A stretch of 64,000 nucleotides of DNA from Micromonospora antibiotica (lineage in GTDB: Bacteria; Actinomycetota; Actinomycetes; Mycobacteriales; Micromonosporaceae): NCBI RefSeq assembly GCF_017599305.1, contig NZ_JAGFWR010000010.1:62001-126000 (forward strand). Reading direction: 5' to 3'. The notes beneath the pieces are model-generated. The model had not been told where the DNA came from. It saw nothing but the letters and a program-made list of their open reading frames with translations, and did no database searches. The position numbers and the translations under genes are program-made. Below are positions 52,930-61,468 of this stretch, piece by piece. Positions within the stretch are counted from its first letter, which is position 1, and each line of letters starts with the position of its first letter.

Positions 52930-53385
52930 ATGGAGATCGTCGAAGGGATCGCAATCGGCATCGCGGTGATCCTGGTCGCGGTCCTGATCCTCTTCGTGCG
53001 GCGGGCACTGGTCACCCGTAGCGGCGGCATCATCCGGTTGAGCGTCCGGGTCACCACCGTGTTGGACGGTCGGGGCTGGTCCCCGGGCTTCGCCCGCTTC
53101 GTCGGCGACCAACTGCGGTGGTACCGGATGTTCAGCTTCGCCCTCCGGCCCAAGCGGGTGCTCTCCCGCAAGGAGCTGGTGGTGGAACGACGGCGTCTCC
53201 CCGAGGGACAGGAACGGCTCTCCATGCCGTCCGACTGGGTGATCCTCCGCTGTACCAGTCAACACGCGCCGGTCGAGATCGCCATGGCCCGCTCCACGGT
53301 GACCGGATTCTCCTCCTGGCTCGAGGCCGCCCCGCCCGGGGCGGCCTCGCCACGTATGGCGTCCCAGGACTGGCCCGCCGCCTGA
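52930..53385 (+). CDS. DUF2550 family membrane protein
   Basis: The 151-residue protein has one N-terminal span (IAIGIAVILVAVLILFVRRA) and a conserved cytoplasmic part (GWSPGFARFVGDQLRWYRMF, SFALRPKRVLSRKEL, SDWVILRCTS). DUF2550 follows atpC in many actinobacteria, but its function is unknown. It lies 12 bp after atpC and is probably co-transcribed. Confidence 0.88.
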   Translation: MEIVEGIAIGIAVILVAVLILFVRRALVTRSGGIIRLSVRVTTVLDGRGWSPGFARFVGDQLRWYRMFSFALRPKRVLSRKELVVERRRLPEGQERLSMPSDWVILRCTSQHAPVEIAMARSTVTGFSSWLEAAPPGAASPRMASQDWPAA

Positions 53386-53488
53386 CCCGGGCCGGCCCGG
53401 CCATCGGGATCGCGCCCGGCCAGGTGCGCCGGGACCGGAGGGCTGCGCGCCGTCGGGACCGTTGATGCCCGCCGCCTGACCGGTGGTC

Positions 53489-53911
53489 CTACGGTTGCGT
53501 GGCGGCGACCAGCTCGACCTCGTACCCCTGCTCGTCGGTGAGGTAGCCGGCGTAGCTGTCCGGGCCACCGGCGTGCGGGTGACGGTCGGCGAAGAGCAGC
53601 GTCCAGCCGTGGGCCGGTGCGGCAGCCACCAGCCGGTCCACCGCGTCCGGCGGACCGGCGTGGAACGCCAGGTGGTTGAGGCCCGGGGCGAGCCGGTCGT
53701 GGATCCGCCCCGACAGCGCCGGGGACTCCTCCATGACCAGGTACGTCGGGCCGTGCCGCCAGGACCGACCGGCCGGCCAGTCCTGGTACGGCGTCCAGCC
53801 GAGCGCACCGAGCAGCCAGCCCCAGCTCCGCTGCGCGGCGGCCAGGTCGGGCACCCAGACCTCGACGTGGTGCAGCCCGCCCGTGCTCAGCGCTTGCCGC
53901 CCGGCACCCAT
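53489..53911 (-). CDS. VOC (glyoxalase/bleomycin-resistance fold) family protein
   Basis: The 140-residue protein has the paired beta-alpha-beta-beta-beta modules of the vicinal oxygen chelate superfamily. Metal-ligand-type positions are visible: the opening His (GLHHVEVWVPDL), a central His (LNHLAFHAG), and Glu near the end (EQGYEVELVA). Substrate is unknown. The ATG at 53911 lies inside the end of the adenosyltransferase gene, a 25-bp overlap, so the two are co-transcribed. Confidence 0.82.
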   Translation of the reverse strand: MGAGRQALSTGGLHHVEVWVPDLAAAQRSWGWLLGALGWTPYQDWPAGRSWRHGPTYLVMEESPALSGRIHDRLAPGLNHLAFHAGPPDAVDRLVAAAPAHGWTLLFADRHPHAGGPDSYAGYLTDEQGYEVELVAATQP

Positions 53912-54459
53912 AGCACATCGCCGCCCGGATTGGCCGTTCTTGACAGGATGAACAGCAGGTCGGAGAGGCGGTTGAGATACTTTGCCGGAAGGGAGCTGGT
54001 GCGATCCGGATCGTGGGCGACCAGGGCCCAGGCCGTCCGTTCGGCGCGCCGGGCGATCGTCCGTGCCACGTGCAGCAGTGCCGCGCCTGCGGTGCCGCCG
54101 GGGAGGATGAAGGAGTCGAGCTTGCCCAGTCGCCCGTTGTACTCGTCGCACCAGCCTTCGAGGCGTTCGACGTACTCCTCGGTGACCCGCAGCGGCGGGT
54201 ACGCCGGGTCCGGCTCGACGGGGGTGGCCAGGTCGGCGCCGACGTCGAACAAATCGTTCTGGATCGACTCCAGCACGGCCCGAAGCCCGTCGTCGAGCTG
54301 CCCCAGGGCGAGCGCCACGCCGAGCGCGGCGTTGCACTCGTCGACATCCGCGTACGCGGCGATCCGGGGATCGGTCTTCGGCACCTGCTCGTTGTTGCTC
54401 AGCCTGGTCATGCCGGCGTCGCCGGCCTTGGTGTAGATGCGCGTGAGGTGGACGGCCAT
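53887..54459 (-). CDS. PduO-type cob(I)alamin adenosyltransferase
   Basis: The 190-residue enzyme transfers adenosyl from ATP to cobalamin to make coenzyme B12. The N-terminal ATP loop is [14 protein letters not shown], where PduO enzymes usually read TKTGDxGxT, so one Thr is replaced by Ala. The central [13 protein letters not shown] and the conserved [25 protein letters not shown] motif and [15 protein letters not shown] are all present. TAGGCT ends 7 nt before the ATG, so it may be leaderless. Its start codon overlaps that of the divergent murA gene. Confidence 0.9.
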   Translation of the reverse strand: MAVHLTRIYTKAGDAGMTRLSNNEQVPKTDPRIAAYADVDECNAALGVALALGQLDDGLRAVLESIQNDLFDVGADLATPVEPDPAYPPLRVTEEYVERLEGWCDEYNGRLGKLDSFILPGGTAGAALLHVARTIARRAERTAWALVAHDPDRTSSLPAKYLNRLSDLLFILSRTANPGGDVLWVPGGKR

Positions 54460-55897
54460 GACGCACAGCCTACGGATACCGGACCTGACGATCCCGGCCC
54501 GGCCGGCCCCGACCGGGTGGCCGGCGGGGGTGGGGCCGGGTGACGCCGGTGACCCGGCGGTCGACGACGTCGAGGTGATCCGGGTCGGCGGGGACGCCCG
54601 GCTGGCCGGCACGGTGCACGTCGTCGGGGCGAAGAACTCGGCGTTGAAGCTGATGGCGGCGGCGCTGCTGGCACCGGGACGGACGGTCATCACGAACGTC
54701 CCCCGGATCACCGACATCGCCATCATGGGCGAGGTGCTGCGCCGGCTCGGCTGCCTGGTGCGGTTCGAGGCGGACGACCCGGTGGACCCGATGGTCGGCC
54801 ACGGCGGGCAGGCCCGGTCCCGGTCGGTCGTCATCGACGTACCCGAACAGCCCGGTGCGGACGCCGACTACGACCTGGTACGGCGGCTGCGGGCGTCGAT
54901 CTGCGTGCTGGGCCCGTTGCTGGCCCGCCGGGGGTACGTGCGGGTGGCGCATCCGGGCGGGGACGCGATCGGTTCCCGGGGCCTGGACATGCACATCGCC
55001 GGCCTGGCCCGGATGGGTGCGGACGTCTCCGGGGAGCACGGTTTCGTCATCGCCGCCGCCCCGGACGGCCTGCGGGGTGCCGAGATCATGCTGGACTTCC
55101 CCAGCGTGGGGGCCACCGAGAACCTGGTGATGGCGGCGGTGCTGGCCCGGGGCGTCACCGTGATCGACAACGCGGCCCGGGAGCCGGAGATCGTCGACCT
55201 CTGCACCATGCTCAACCGGATGGGCGCCCGGATCTCCGGCTGCGGCAGCTCCACCCTGCGTATCGCCGGGGTGCCTGCGCTGCACCCGGTGCGCCACGCC
55301 ACGGTGGGGGACCGGATCGTGGCCGGCACCTGGGCGTTCGGTGCGGCGATGACCCGGGGGGACGTGACGGTCACCGGGATCGACCCGGCCTGTCTGGAGG
55401 TCGCGCTGGACAAGTTGGTGTCGGCCGGCGCGCTGGTGGAGACCCGGGGCGACGCCTTCCGGGTACGCGCCGACGACCGGCCCACCGCCGTCGACGTGGT
55501 CACCCTGCCCTACCCGGGTTTCGCCACCGATCTGCTGCCGATGGCGATCGGGCTGGCGGCGGTCAGCGACGGGGCGTCGCTGATCACCGAGAACATCTTC
55601 GACGGCCGGTTCATGTTCGCCAACGAGATGACCCGGCTCGGCGCCGACATCAAGACCGACGGTCACCACGCGGTGGTACGGGGTCGGGACCGGCTCTCCG
55701 GTGCCCCGGTACGCGCCACCGACATCCGGGCCGGTGCCGGGCTGATCATCGCCGGGCTCTGCGCGGACGGCGTCACCGAGGTCTCGCACGTGCACCACGT
55801 GGACCGGGGCTATCCGGACTTCGTGGCCGACCTGCGGGCGCTCGGGGTGAAGGTGGAACGCGGCACCGCCCCGGAGGCCCCGGAGCTGACCATCTGA
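54458..55897 (+). CDS. murA: UDP-N-acetylglucosamine 1-carboxyvinyltransferase, Asp variant
   Basis: The enzyme adds enolpyruvate from PEP to UDP-GlcNAc, the first committed step of peptidoglycan synthesis. The signature [20 protein letters not shown] and [20 protein letters not shown] are clear. The catalytic loop reads [19 protein letters not shown]: Asp (residue 169 here) takes the place of the fosfomycin-binding Cys115 of E. coli. That change is known in mycobacteria and chlamydiae and gives fosfomycin resistance. With ATG 54458 the protein is 479 residues and has a 45-residue Pro/Asp-rich N-terminal extension. A later GTG at 54574 would start just before the fold. The true start is not certain. 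Confidence 0.93.
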   Translation: MTHSLRIPDLTIPARPAPTGWPAGVGPGDAGDPAVDDVEVIRVGGDARLAGTVHVVGAKNSALKLMAAALLAPGRTVITNVPRITDIAIMGEVLRRLGCLVRFEADDPVDPMVGHGGQARSRSVVIDVPEQPGADADYDLVRRLRASICVLGPLLARRGYVRVAHPGGDAIGSRGLDMHIAGLARMGADVSGEHGFVIAAAPDGLRGAEIMLDFPSVGATENLVMAAVLARGVTVIDNAAREPEIVDLCTMLNRMGARISGCGSSTLRIAGVPALHPVRHATVGDRIVAGTWAFGAAMTRGDVTVTGIDPACLEVALDKLVSAGALVETRGDAFRVRADDRPTAVDVVTLPYPGFATDLLPMAIGLAAVSDGASLITENIFDGRFMFANEMTRLGADIKTDGHHAVVRGRDRLSGAPVRATDIRAGAGLIIAGLCADGVTEVSHVHHVDRGYPDFVADLRALGVKVERGTAPEAPELTI

Positions 55898-55945
55898 CCC
55901 CGCGCCACCTGACCCTGCGCCATCTGACCCTGCGCCATCTGACCC
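55891..55945. repeat. 15-bp tandem repeat containing the murA stop
   Basis: The unit CATCTGACCCTGCGC occurs almost four times (55891, 55906, 55921 and a partial copy at 55936). The TGA inside the first unit is the murA stop codon. Confidence 0.85.
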
Positions 55946-56055
55946 GCGCTGACCTGCCGCCCGAGCTCGCCCGGCCCGGGTCGGGGGCTTAGCGGTCGTT
56001 CAGGCTCGCCGACTAGGGTGCTGGCAGACACTCAATCGCAGCGAGGGAGAAGCAG

Positions 56056-56904
56056 ATGGCGGGTCGACTCGCGGTCGTCGGGGCCGGGCTGATGGGTTCC
56101 GGCATCGCCCAGGTGGCGGCGCAGGCCGGGTGGCAGGTGACCCTGCGGGACGTGGACGACGCGGCCACCACCCGGGGGCTGGACGGCATCCGGAAGTCGC
56201 TGGCGAAGTTCGCCGAGAAGGGCAAGATCGACCCGTCCGAGGTCGAGGCGACCCTGGCCCGGATCACCCCGACCACCGAGCTGGAGGCGGCGGCCGACGC
56301 GGACATCGTGGTGGAGGCGGTCTTCGAGAAGATCGAAATCAAGCACGAGGTGTTCCGTGCGTTGGACAAGATCTGCAAGTCCGACGCGGTGCTCGCGACC
56401 AACACCTCGGCCATTCCGGTGACCCAGATCGCCACGGCCACCGAGCGGCCGGAGTCGGTGGTGGGCACCCACTTCTTCTCCCCGGTGCCGATGATGAAGC
56501 TCTGCGAGCTGGTCCGTGGCTACAAGACCAGCGATGCGACGCTCGCCACGGCGAAGGCGTTCGCCGAGGAGATCGGCAAGACGGTGGTGGTGGTCAACCG
56601 GGACATCGCCGGTTTCGTCACCACCCGGCTGATCTGCGCGCTGGCCATGGAGGCGGTCAAGCTGGTCGAGTCCGGGGTGATGTCGGCCGAGGACCTGGAC
56701 ACCGCCTGCAAGCTGGGCTTCGGTCACGCCATGGGCCCGCTGGCCACGGTCGACCTGACCGGCGTGGACGTCCTGCTGAACGCCACGAAGAACATCTACA
56801 CCGACACCGCCGACGAGAAGTTCTTCCCGCCGGAGCTGCTCCAGCGGATGGCCACCGCCGGGGACCTGGGCCGCAAGACCGGCCAGGGCTTCTACTCCTA
56901 CTGA
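56056..56904 (+). CDS. 3-hydroxybutyryl-CoA dehydrogenase family protein
   Basis: The 282-residue enzyme oxidises L-3-hydroxyacyl-CoA, or reduces acetoacetyl-CoA, with NAD(P). The Rossmann motif is VVGAGLMGSGIAQVAAQAG; the catalytic His is in SVVGTHFFSPVPMMKLCELV, followed by Ser/Asn substrate contacts (DIAGFVTTRL). The C-terminal helical domain is ACKLGFGHAMGPLATVDLTG. The size fits single-domain PaaH/Hbd enzymes. The GAGGGAG upstream supports the ATG at 56056. Confidence 0.93.
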   Translation: MAGRLAVVGAGLMGSGIAQVAAQAGWQVTLRDVDDAATTRGLDGIRKSLAKFAEKGKIDPSEVEATLARITPTTELEAAADADIVVEAVFEKIEIKHEVFRALDKICKSDAVLATNTSAIPVTQIATATERPESVVGTHFFSPVPMMKLCELVRGYKTSDATLATAKAFAEEIGKTVVVVNRDIAGFVTTRLICALAMEAVKLVESGVMSAEDLDTACKLGFGHAMGPLATVDLTGVDVLLNATKNIYTDTADEKFFPPELLQRMATAGDLGRKTGQGFYSY

Positions 56905-56921
56905 TCCCGGGGCGCACGGTC

Positions 56922-56964
56922 GCCGATACTGCGGTCTCCCGTCGACGGACACCGCAGTATCGGC
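56922..56964. terminator. 14-bp perfect inverted repeat between convergent genes
   Basis: GCCGATACTGCGGT (56922-56935) is inverted exactly at 56951-56964, with a 15-nt loop. It lies between the dehydrogenase gene and the ABC permease gene, which converge, and can stop both. Confidence 0.8.
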
Positions 56965-56999
56965 ACAACCGCGTCGAGCACGCCGGCCGGGGTGGCGGA

Positions 57000-57842
57000 T
57001 CAGCCGTCGCGCTTGGTGGTCCAGCGGAAGGTGGTCAGGCAGAGGACCAGGCCGATCACACACCACAGGGCGAGGACCAGGGCGACCCGGCCCAGCTCGA
57101 AGGAACCGCCGGGTTCCTGGGCGCCGAAGCTCTCCGGCAGGAACACCGCGCGCAGGCCCTGGCACATCCACTTCAGCGGGAAGAGCGCGGCCACCTGCTG
57201 CATCCAGGTGGGCAGGTCGGTGAAGACGAAGAACACCCCGGAGATGAACTGGAGCACCAGGGAGACCGGGGTGACCACGGCGGAGCCGCTGCGTGCGGTG
57301 CGGGCCAGCGACGAGATGGCGATGCCGCACAGGGTGCAGGCGGTCACCCCGAGCACGGCGACCCAGCCGAAGGTGAACCACTTGGCGGCGGTGGCCGGCA
57401 GGTCGAGGTCGAACAGCGCCACGGCGACGGCCAGCAGCAGCGCGGTCTCGGCGACGCCGATCGCCACCACCATGATCACTTTGCCGGCGAACCAGACCCA
57501 CTTGGGCATCGGGGTGCCGCGGTAGCGCTTGAGCACGCCCCGGTCCCGTTCGATCGGGATCCAGATGCCGAGGTTCTGGAAGCTCACCGTCATCAGGCCG
57601 GTCGCGATCATGCCGGTGATGAAGTACTGGGTGAACTTCACCCCGCCGCCGATCGTCCCGTCGAAGATCGACGCGAAGATCAGGATCATGATGATCGGGA
57701 AGCCCATCGTGAACACGACGGACTCCCGGCTGCGCAGGAACTGGGTGATCTCCAACCGGCCCTGGCGCAGGGCGAGTGCGCCCGGCCCGAGCCGTCGACT
57801 GCCGGCGGCGACCGGGTTCCCCGGCCTGGTGGTGGTCGTCAT
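57000..57842 (-). CDS. ABC-2 type transporter permease
   Basis: The 280-residue protein has six predicted spans of the ABC-2 exporter family, with conserved ERDRGVLKRYRGTPMP and the later segment PVSLVLQFISGVFFVFTDLP (with a typical SG-x-x-F motif). It forms the membrane part of a drug or lipid exporter with the ATPase encoded just upstream. The start ATG overlaps the ATPase stop by one base. Confidence 0.9.
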   Translation of the reverse strand: MTTTTRPGNPVAAGSRRLGPGALALRQGRLEITQFLRSRESVVFTMGFPIIMILIFASIFDGTIGGGVKFTQYFITGMIATGLMTVSFQNLGIWIPIERDRGVLKRYRGTPMPKWVWFAGKVIMVVAIGVAETALLLAVAVALFDLDLPATAAKWFTFGWVAVLGVTACTLCGIAISSLARTARSGSAVVTPVSLVLQFISGVFFVFTDLPTWMQQVAALFPLKWMCQGLRAVFLPESFGAQEPGGSFELGRVALVLALWCVIGLVLCLTTFRWTTKRDG

Positions 57843-58741
57843 CAGTGTCCGATCATGCTCAGATAGACGTCTTCCAGGGTCGGCCGGGTCACGGTCAGGC
57901 CGGGCACCTCGCCACCGAAACGCGCGGCCAGCTCCGCCACCAGCGCCGTCGGCGTCGCGCTCTGCGCCGTCTCCGGCGTCCCGTCCGGCGTACGCCAGGA
58001 GACCGTCGCCAGGGCGTCCTGGCGGTTGCCGAGCAGGTTCGGCGGGGCCACCTCGATCACCCGGCCGGCGGCGATCACCCCGACCCGGTCGGCGAGCGAC
58101 TCGGCCTCGTCCAGGTAGTGGGTGGTGAGCACGATGGTGGTGCCGGCGGCGGCGAGGTCCCGGATCAGTTCCCAGAACTCGCGTCGCGCCTCCGGGTCGA
58201 AACCTGTGGTGGGCTCGTCGAGGAAGAGCAGCTCGGGGCGGCCGATGATGCCCAGCGCCACGTCGAGCCGTCGCTTCTGCCCGCCGGAGAGGGTGTGCGT
58301 GCGGGCGTTGGCCTTGGCACCCAGCCCCACCCGCTCGACGACCCTGTCCGGGTCGTCCGCCTCGGGATAGAAGCCGGAGAAGTGCCGCACCACCTCGGCC
58401 ACGGTCAGCTCGTCGAACTCGCCGGTGCCCTGGAGCACGATGCCGACCCGGGAACGCCAGTCGGCCGCCCCGCGTCGGGGCGTGCGCGACGATCCCCGCG
58501 ATCCCCGCGGTCTCGACCCGAGGACGAGCCCGGGATCGCTGCCGAGCACGCTCACCTCACCGGCGTCGCGCTGCCGGTAGCCCTCCAGGATCTCCACCGT
58601 GGTCGTCTTGCCCGCGCCGTTGGGGCCGAGCAGGGCGAACACCTCGCCCCGGCGGACGTCGAGGTCCACCCCCGCCACCGCGACGTTGTCGCCGTACGCC
58701 TTGCGCAGTCCCCGTACGGAGATCGCGAGCTCGTCTTCCAT
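57842..58741 (-). CDS. ABC transporter ATP-binding protein
   Basis: The 299-residue ATPase has Walker A LLGPNGAGKTTTVEILEG, Q-loop VGIVLQGTG, signature THTLSGGQKRRLDVALG, Walker B ELLFLDEPTTGFDP and H-loop VLTTHYLDEAE. It belongs to the DrrA-like drug-export group. Between Walker A and the Q-loop is an extra Arg/Ser/Gly-rich stretch (GSRPRGSRGSSRTPRRG, encoded near 58470-58530) not seen in typical family members. It forms a two-gene operon with the permease. Confidence 0.92.
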   Translation of the reverse strand: MEDELAISVRGLRKAYGDNVAVAGVDLDVRRGEVFALLGPNGAGKTTTVEILEGYRQRDAGEVSVLGSDPGLVLGSRPRGSRGSSRTPRRGAADWRSRVGIVLQGTGEFDELTVAEVVRHFSGFYPEADDPDRVVERVGLGAKANARTHTLSGGQKRRLDVALGIIGRPELLFLDEPTTGFDPEARREFWELIRDLAAAGTTIVLTTHYLDEAESLADRVGVIAAGRVIEVAPPNLLGNRQDALATVSWRTPDGTPETAQSATPTALVAELAARFGGEVPGLTVTRPTLEDVYLSMIGH

Positions 58742-59066
58742 GGCGTCCAGTGTGCGACCAGGCCGCCCGGCGCGGCGGTCCGGGGTCTCCGGTGCCGGTC
58801 GGGGCACATCAAGGCGGCCCGCTCGCCCGGGTGCGGGCCGGTGGGGTGCTGCCCGGTCGGGGGCGTGGCCGGTCGGGGGCGTGGCCGGCCGGGGGCGTGG
58901 CCGGTCGGGGCGTGGCCGGCCGGGCCAGGGGATGTCCGGCGGTGCGAGGGATATCCGGCGGTGCCGGCGATATTCGGCGGTGCCGGGCATGGCCGCCGGT
59001 GCCGGGACCTGGACCTGGGCCGGGGCCGGGGCCGGGGCGTGTGGCCCCGGCCCCGATGGCGGCCGG
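58742..59066. repeat. Repeat-rich gap: 16-bp tandem array and neighbours
   Basis: No gene is seen. Four tandem copies of CGGTCGGGGGCGTGGC run from 58854 to 58916. They are followed by a looser series of about 19 bp (ATATCCGGCGGTGCCGGCG-like, 58925-58995) and GGGGCC repeats to 59045. Confidence 0.75.
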
Positions 59067-59363
59067 TCAGCGGCGCTGGTAGGTCATGCAGTCGGCCAGG
59101 TCGTTGTCGGGGCCGACGGTGATCGCCGGGGCGCGGCACTCCAGCTCGGCGTTGTGCTGGCAGTCGGCCCGGCTGCACGCGCCGACCTGGGCGATCAGCC
59201 GGTCGAGGCCGCCACGTACCGGCAGCTCCACGAAGGTGTGGCAGTGGGCATGGTCGGTGCTGCCGATGGTGATGGCGAACGCGTGGCAGTCGTTGGTGTG
59301 GTTGTAGGCGCAGGACGAAGCCGCGCACTCCTGAACCCGGGGCATTTCCAGCGCTGCGGTCAT
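59067..59363 (-). CDS. Tandem DUF1540 cysteine-rich protein
   Basis: The 98-residue protein contains two copies of the DUF1540 motif. Copy 1 (residues 13-41) has Cys spacing C-x4-C-x7-C-x14-C and copy 2 C-x4-C-x7-C-x15-C. Both include a matching A-F/P-A-I-T-[IV]-G stretch. Four Cys per unit suggests one metal ion (zinc is likely) each, but no function is known. The ATG at 59363 has GAGG upstream. The region before it (59385-59407) is unusually A+T-rich and holds ATGCC...GGCAT half-sites that could bind a regulator. Confidence 0.82.
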   Translation of the reverse strand: MTAALEMPRVQECAASSCAYNHTNDCHAFAITIGSTDHAHCHTFVELPVRGGLDRLIAQVGACSRADCQHNAELECRAPAITVGPDNDLADCMTYQRR

Positions 59364-59531
59364 GACAACCTCACTTTCGGTAGATATGCCACAAATGGTA
59401 GGCATCGTTCCGGCAGGCGCGAGCCGTTCCACCACTGATCCCCCCGTAGGAAGCCCATCCCGTGGCCCCCTCCCCTCACCCCGACGCCCCCGCCCGTCCT
59501 GCCCGCCTCGCCCTTCCGCCCCGCCCTTTTG

Positions 59532-59599
59532 CCCCGGTGATCAAGAGAATTGCGGCAGGGAGAGCGCTCTCGATGACGCAAACCTCTTGATCACCGGGG
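59532..59599. repeat. Nested long palindromic element
   Basis: CCCCGGTGATCAAGAG (59532-59547) is exactly inverted at 59584-59599. Inside, TTGCG (59550-59554) pairs with CGCAA (59577-59581), and the centre holds the perfect 12-bp palindrome GAGAGCGCTCTC (59560-59571). The sequence is less G/C-rich than its flanks and looks like an inserted repeat unit. Confidence 0.75.
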
Positions 59600-59690
59600 C
59601 GGGGCCGGCGGGGCGGGGCCGGCGGGGCGGGGCCGGCGGGGCGGGGCCGGTGGGGCGGCTCGGCGGGGCGGGGCCGGCGGGGGCCTGTTG
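59596..59690. repeat. 14-bp GGGGCCGGCGGGGC array
   Basis: Four to five tandem copies of a 14-bp G-rich unit follow directly after the palindromic element. There is no coding potential. Confidence 0.8.
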
Positions 59691-59871
59691 GGTGGGTCGG
59701 GGTGGGTGGGGCCGGGTGGGCGGGTCTGCGGTCGGCCGGTTGTGGGCGTTGCATCTGGTCTGGATGTCCGGTTCGGTGCGGTCGGGGCGTCACCGGTGTC
59801 CGGTGTGGGGGCGACCGGGCGGGGGTGTCCCGTGACCGGCGGCACCCCCGCGGCGGAATGCTGGCCGGCCA

Positions 59872-59971
59872 GCGGTCGTTACACCCTCTGTACGACCGCA
59901 GCAGCACCCCGCCCGGCCAGCCCGGAAGTGGGTGGGCGCCCCGGAATGATGCGGGACCCCCGGTCGTTACA
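59872..59971 (+). promoter_or_regulatory. Paired GGTCGTTACA motifs and 8-bp inverted repeat
   Basis: GGTCGTTACA occurs at 59874-59883 and 59962-59971, 88 bp apart. The first is also the left arm of a perfect inverted repeat, GCGGTCGT (59872-59879) with ACGACCGC (59892-59899). These may be operators or alternative sigma-factor promoter elements for the lysozyme-like gene at 60129. Confidence 0.45.
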
Positions 59972-60128
59972 TCTGGTTCCGGCGTGGGCGGCAGGGCCCG
60001 CCGGAGACCGACGACTTCTCCCTCATGAGCGCCTCGTCGTGGTGCTTACGCCCCCTCCACCGGTTCCGCCGGTGTTCCGGTCCCCCGACCGGTCGGGTGG
60101 CGTCGACCCCCTCGAAGGAGCATCCCCC

Positions 60129-60725
60129 ATGAAGACCACCATTCTGCGTAAGAGTGTTCTCGGTATCGCCGGTCTGGCCGTCGCCGGTGGTCTGGCCGCC
60201 GGCCCGCTGAACCACGGCACCGCCGAGTCGACCGCCACCGACCACACCGTGGCCGTGGTGCAGGCCGACAAGCCGGCCGTGGACAAGGCCAAGCTGATCC
60301 CGCACGGTGTGCAGGGCGAGCAGTCCCGCATCGACCTGAACGACGAGCAGACCGGCAACGTCAAGGCCATCATCGCGGCGACGAAGAAGGCCGGCATGGA
60401 CGAGCGGGCCGCGGTCGTGTCCATCGCGACCAGCCTGCAGGAGTCGAAGCTGGAGAACCTGGGCCACCTCGGCGACCGTAACGACCACGACTCGCAGGGC
60501 CTGTTCCAGCAGCGCCCGTCCAGCGGCTGGGGCACCGTCGAGCAGATCACCGACCCCGAGTACGCCACCCTGGCGTTCCTCAAGGGCCTCAAGCAGGTCG
60601 ACGGCTGGCAGGACATGCCCCTGACCAAGGCCGCCCAGACGGTGCAGGTGTCGGCGTACCCCGACCACTACGCCCAGTGGGAGCAGCAGGCCGCCGACCT
60701 CGTCGCCCAGCACTGGAACAGCTGA
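60129..60725 (+). CDS. Secreted lysozyme-like (transglycosylase-fold) protein
   Basis: The 198-residue protein starts with a Sec signal peptide of about 27 residues (KSVLGIAGLAVAGGLAAGPL). The mature part resembles soluble lytic transglycosylase-like proteins of actinobacteria: AVVSIATSLQESKLENLGHL, with the presumed catalytic Glu, then DSQGLFQQRPSSGWGTVEQI, then YATLAFLKGLKQV. Cutting of peptidoglycan outside the cell is inferred; many relatives are annotated only as hypothetical. AAGGAG lies 8 nt before the ATG. Confidence 0.75.
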   Translation: MKTTILRKSVLGIAGLAVAGGLAAGPLNHGTAESTATDHTVAVVQADKPAVDKAKLIPHGVQGEQSRIDLNDEQTGNVKAIIAATKKAGMDERAAVVSIATSLQESKLENLGHLGDRNDHDSQGLFQQRPSSGWGTVEQITDPEYATLAFLKGLKQVDGWQDMPLTKAAQTVQVSAYPDHYAQWEQQAADLVAQHWNS

Positions 60726-60739
60726 CCCGCGTACGACAC

Positions 60740-60773
60740 GATGGCCGGCACCCCACGCGGGGTGCCGGCCATC
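60740..60773. terminator. Strong terminator between convergent genes
   Basis: GATGGCCGGCACCCC (60740-60754) pairs perfectly with GGGGTGCCGGCCATC (60759-60773) around a 4-nt loop; 15 bp after the lysozyme-like gene. Confidence 0.9.
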
Positions 60774-60791
60774 GGCGTGTGCGGCGGCGGG

Positions 60792-61412
60792 TCAGACCCG
60801 GTAGCCGGCGGCGCGGGCCGCCTCGCGGTCCCGGCGGCGTTCCCGGCGTCGCCGCAGGAACCAGACCACGAACGCCACCATGCCCAGCAGGAAGGCCAGC
60901 ACCAGCACCGGCAGGATGATCGCCACCAGGGACATCAGCACGCTGGTCGCGTCTTCGGCGGTGCTGGCCACCGGTGCGCCGAAGCCCGCCGTGGTCGCGT
61001 TGACCACCGGCCTTGCCGCCGCTTTGAACAGGTGTACGCCGAGCGCGATGGCGACCCCGGCGGCCACCGGCACCCACTGGTGGGACGAGAAGAACCCGCC
61101 CGGGTCGCTGACCGTCACCGTCTCGGAGCCCGAACCGGCGCCGAAGGCGAGCCCGCCGGCGGTGGGCCGGACCACCGTCTGCACGACGTCGTTGACGTGG
61201 TCGACCACGGGCACCTTGTCGGCGACGACCTCGACTGCGAGCAGTGCGGCGAGGATCGCCAGTACCCACCCGTTGCCCAGCCACTGCCAGCCGCTGGGCA
61301 GGTCGATCAGGCTGGTGTAGCGGGCGAGCAGACCCATGGTGAGCAGGGGGATGTAGGCGTTGAGGCCCGCCGAGGCGGCGAGACCGGTACCGGTGAGGAC
61401 TTCGAGCACCAT
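60792..61412 (-). CDS. DUF4126 membrane protein
   Basis: The 206-residue protein carries the DUF4126 hallmarks: an N-terminal [20 protein letters not shown], the span [20 protein letters not shown], then [20 protein letters not shown], and a C-terminal span with a strongly basic tail ([20 protein letters not shown]). Function unknown. It is divergent from nucS, 68 bp between starts. Confidence 0.83.
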   Translation of the reverse strand: MVLEVLTGTGLAASAGLNAYIPLLTMGLLARYTSLIDLPSGWQWLGNGWVLAILAALLAVEVVADKVPVVDHVNDVVQTVVRPTAGGLAFGAGSGSETVTVSDPGGFFSSHQWVPVAAGVAIALGVHLFKAAARPVVNATTAGFGAPVASTAEDATSVLMSLVAIILPVLVLAFLLGMVAFVVWFLRRRRERRRDREAARAAGYRV

Positions 61413-61468
61413 CTCAGCATCGCACCGGCACGCCAGTGCCGCGCGACGGTGAACGGCCGGTCCTCGGC

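Larger units (their letters stand above)
59364..60128. other. Gene-free region upstream of the secreted lysozyme-like protein
   Basis: This 765-bp stretch holds the A+T-rich promoter area of the DUF1540 gene, the nested palindrome, the G-rich array and the long leader of the lysozyme-like gene. I see no gene. The last 250 bp contain two copies of GGTCGTTACA and a hairpin, described separately. Confidence 0.55.

Noticed and set aside
59880-60128. ydaO-type c-di-AMP riboswitch before the lysozyme-like gene
   Set aside because: These occur before actinobacterial cell-wall hydrolases, but I could not find the conserved GGGTGAA, GGCTAGGGA or AACCCGTCAGCTAACC-like blocks.
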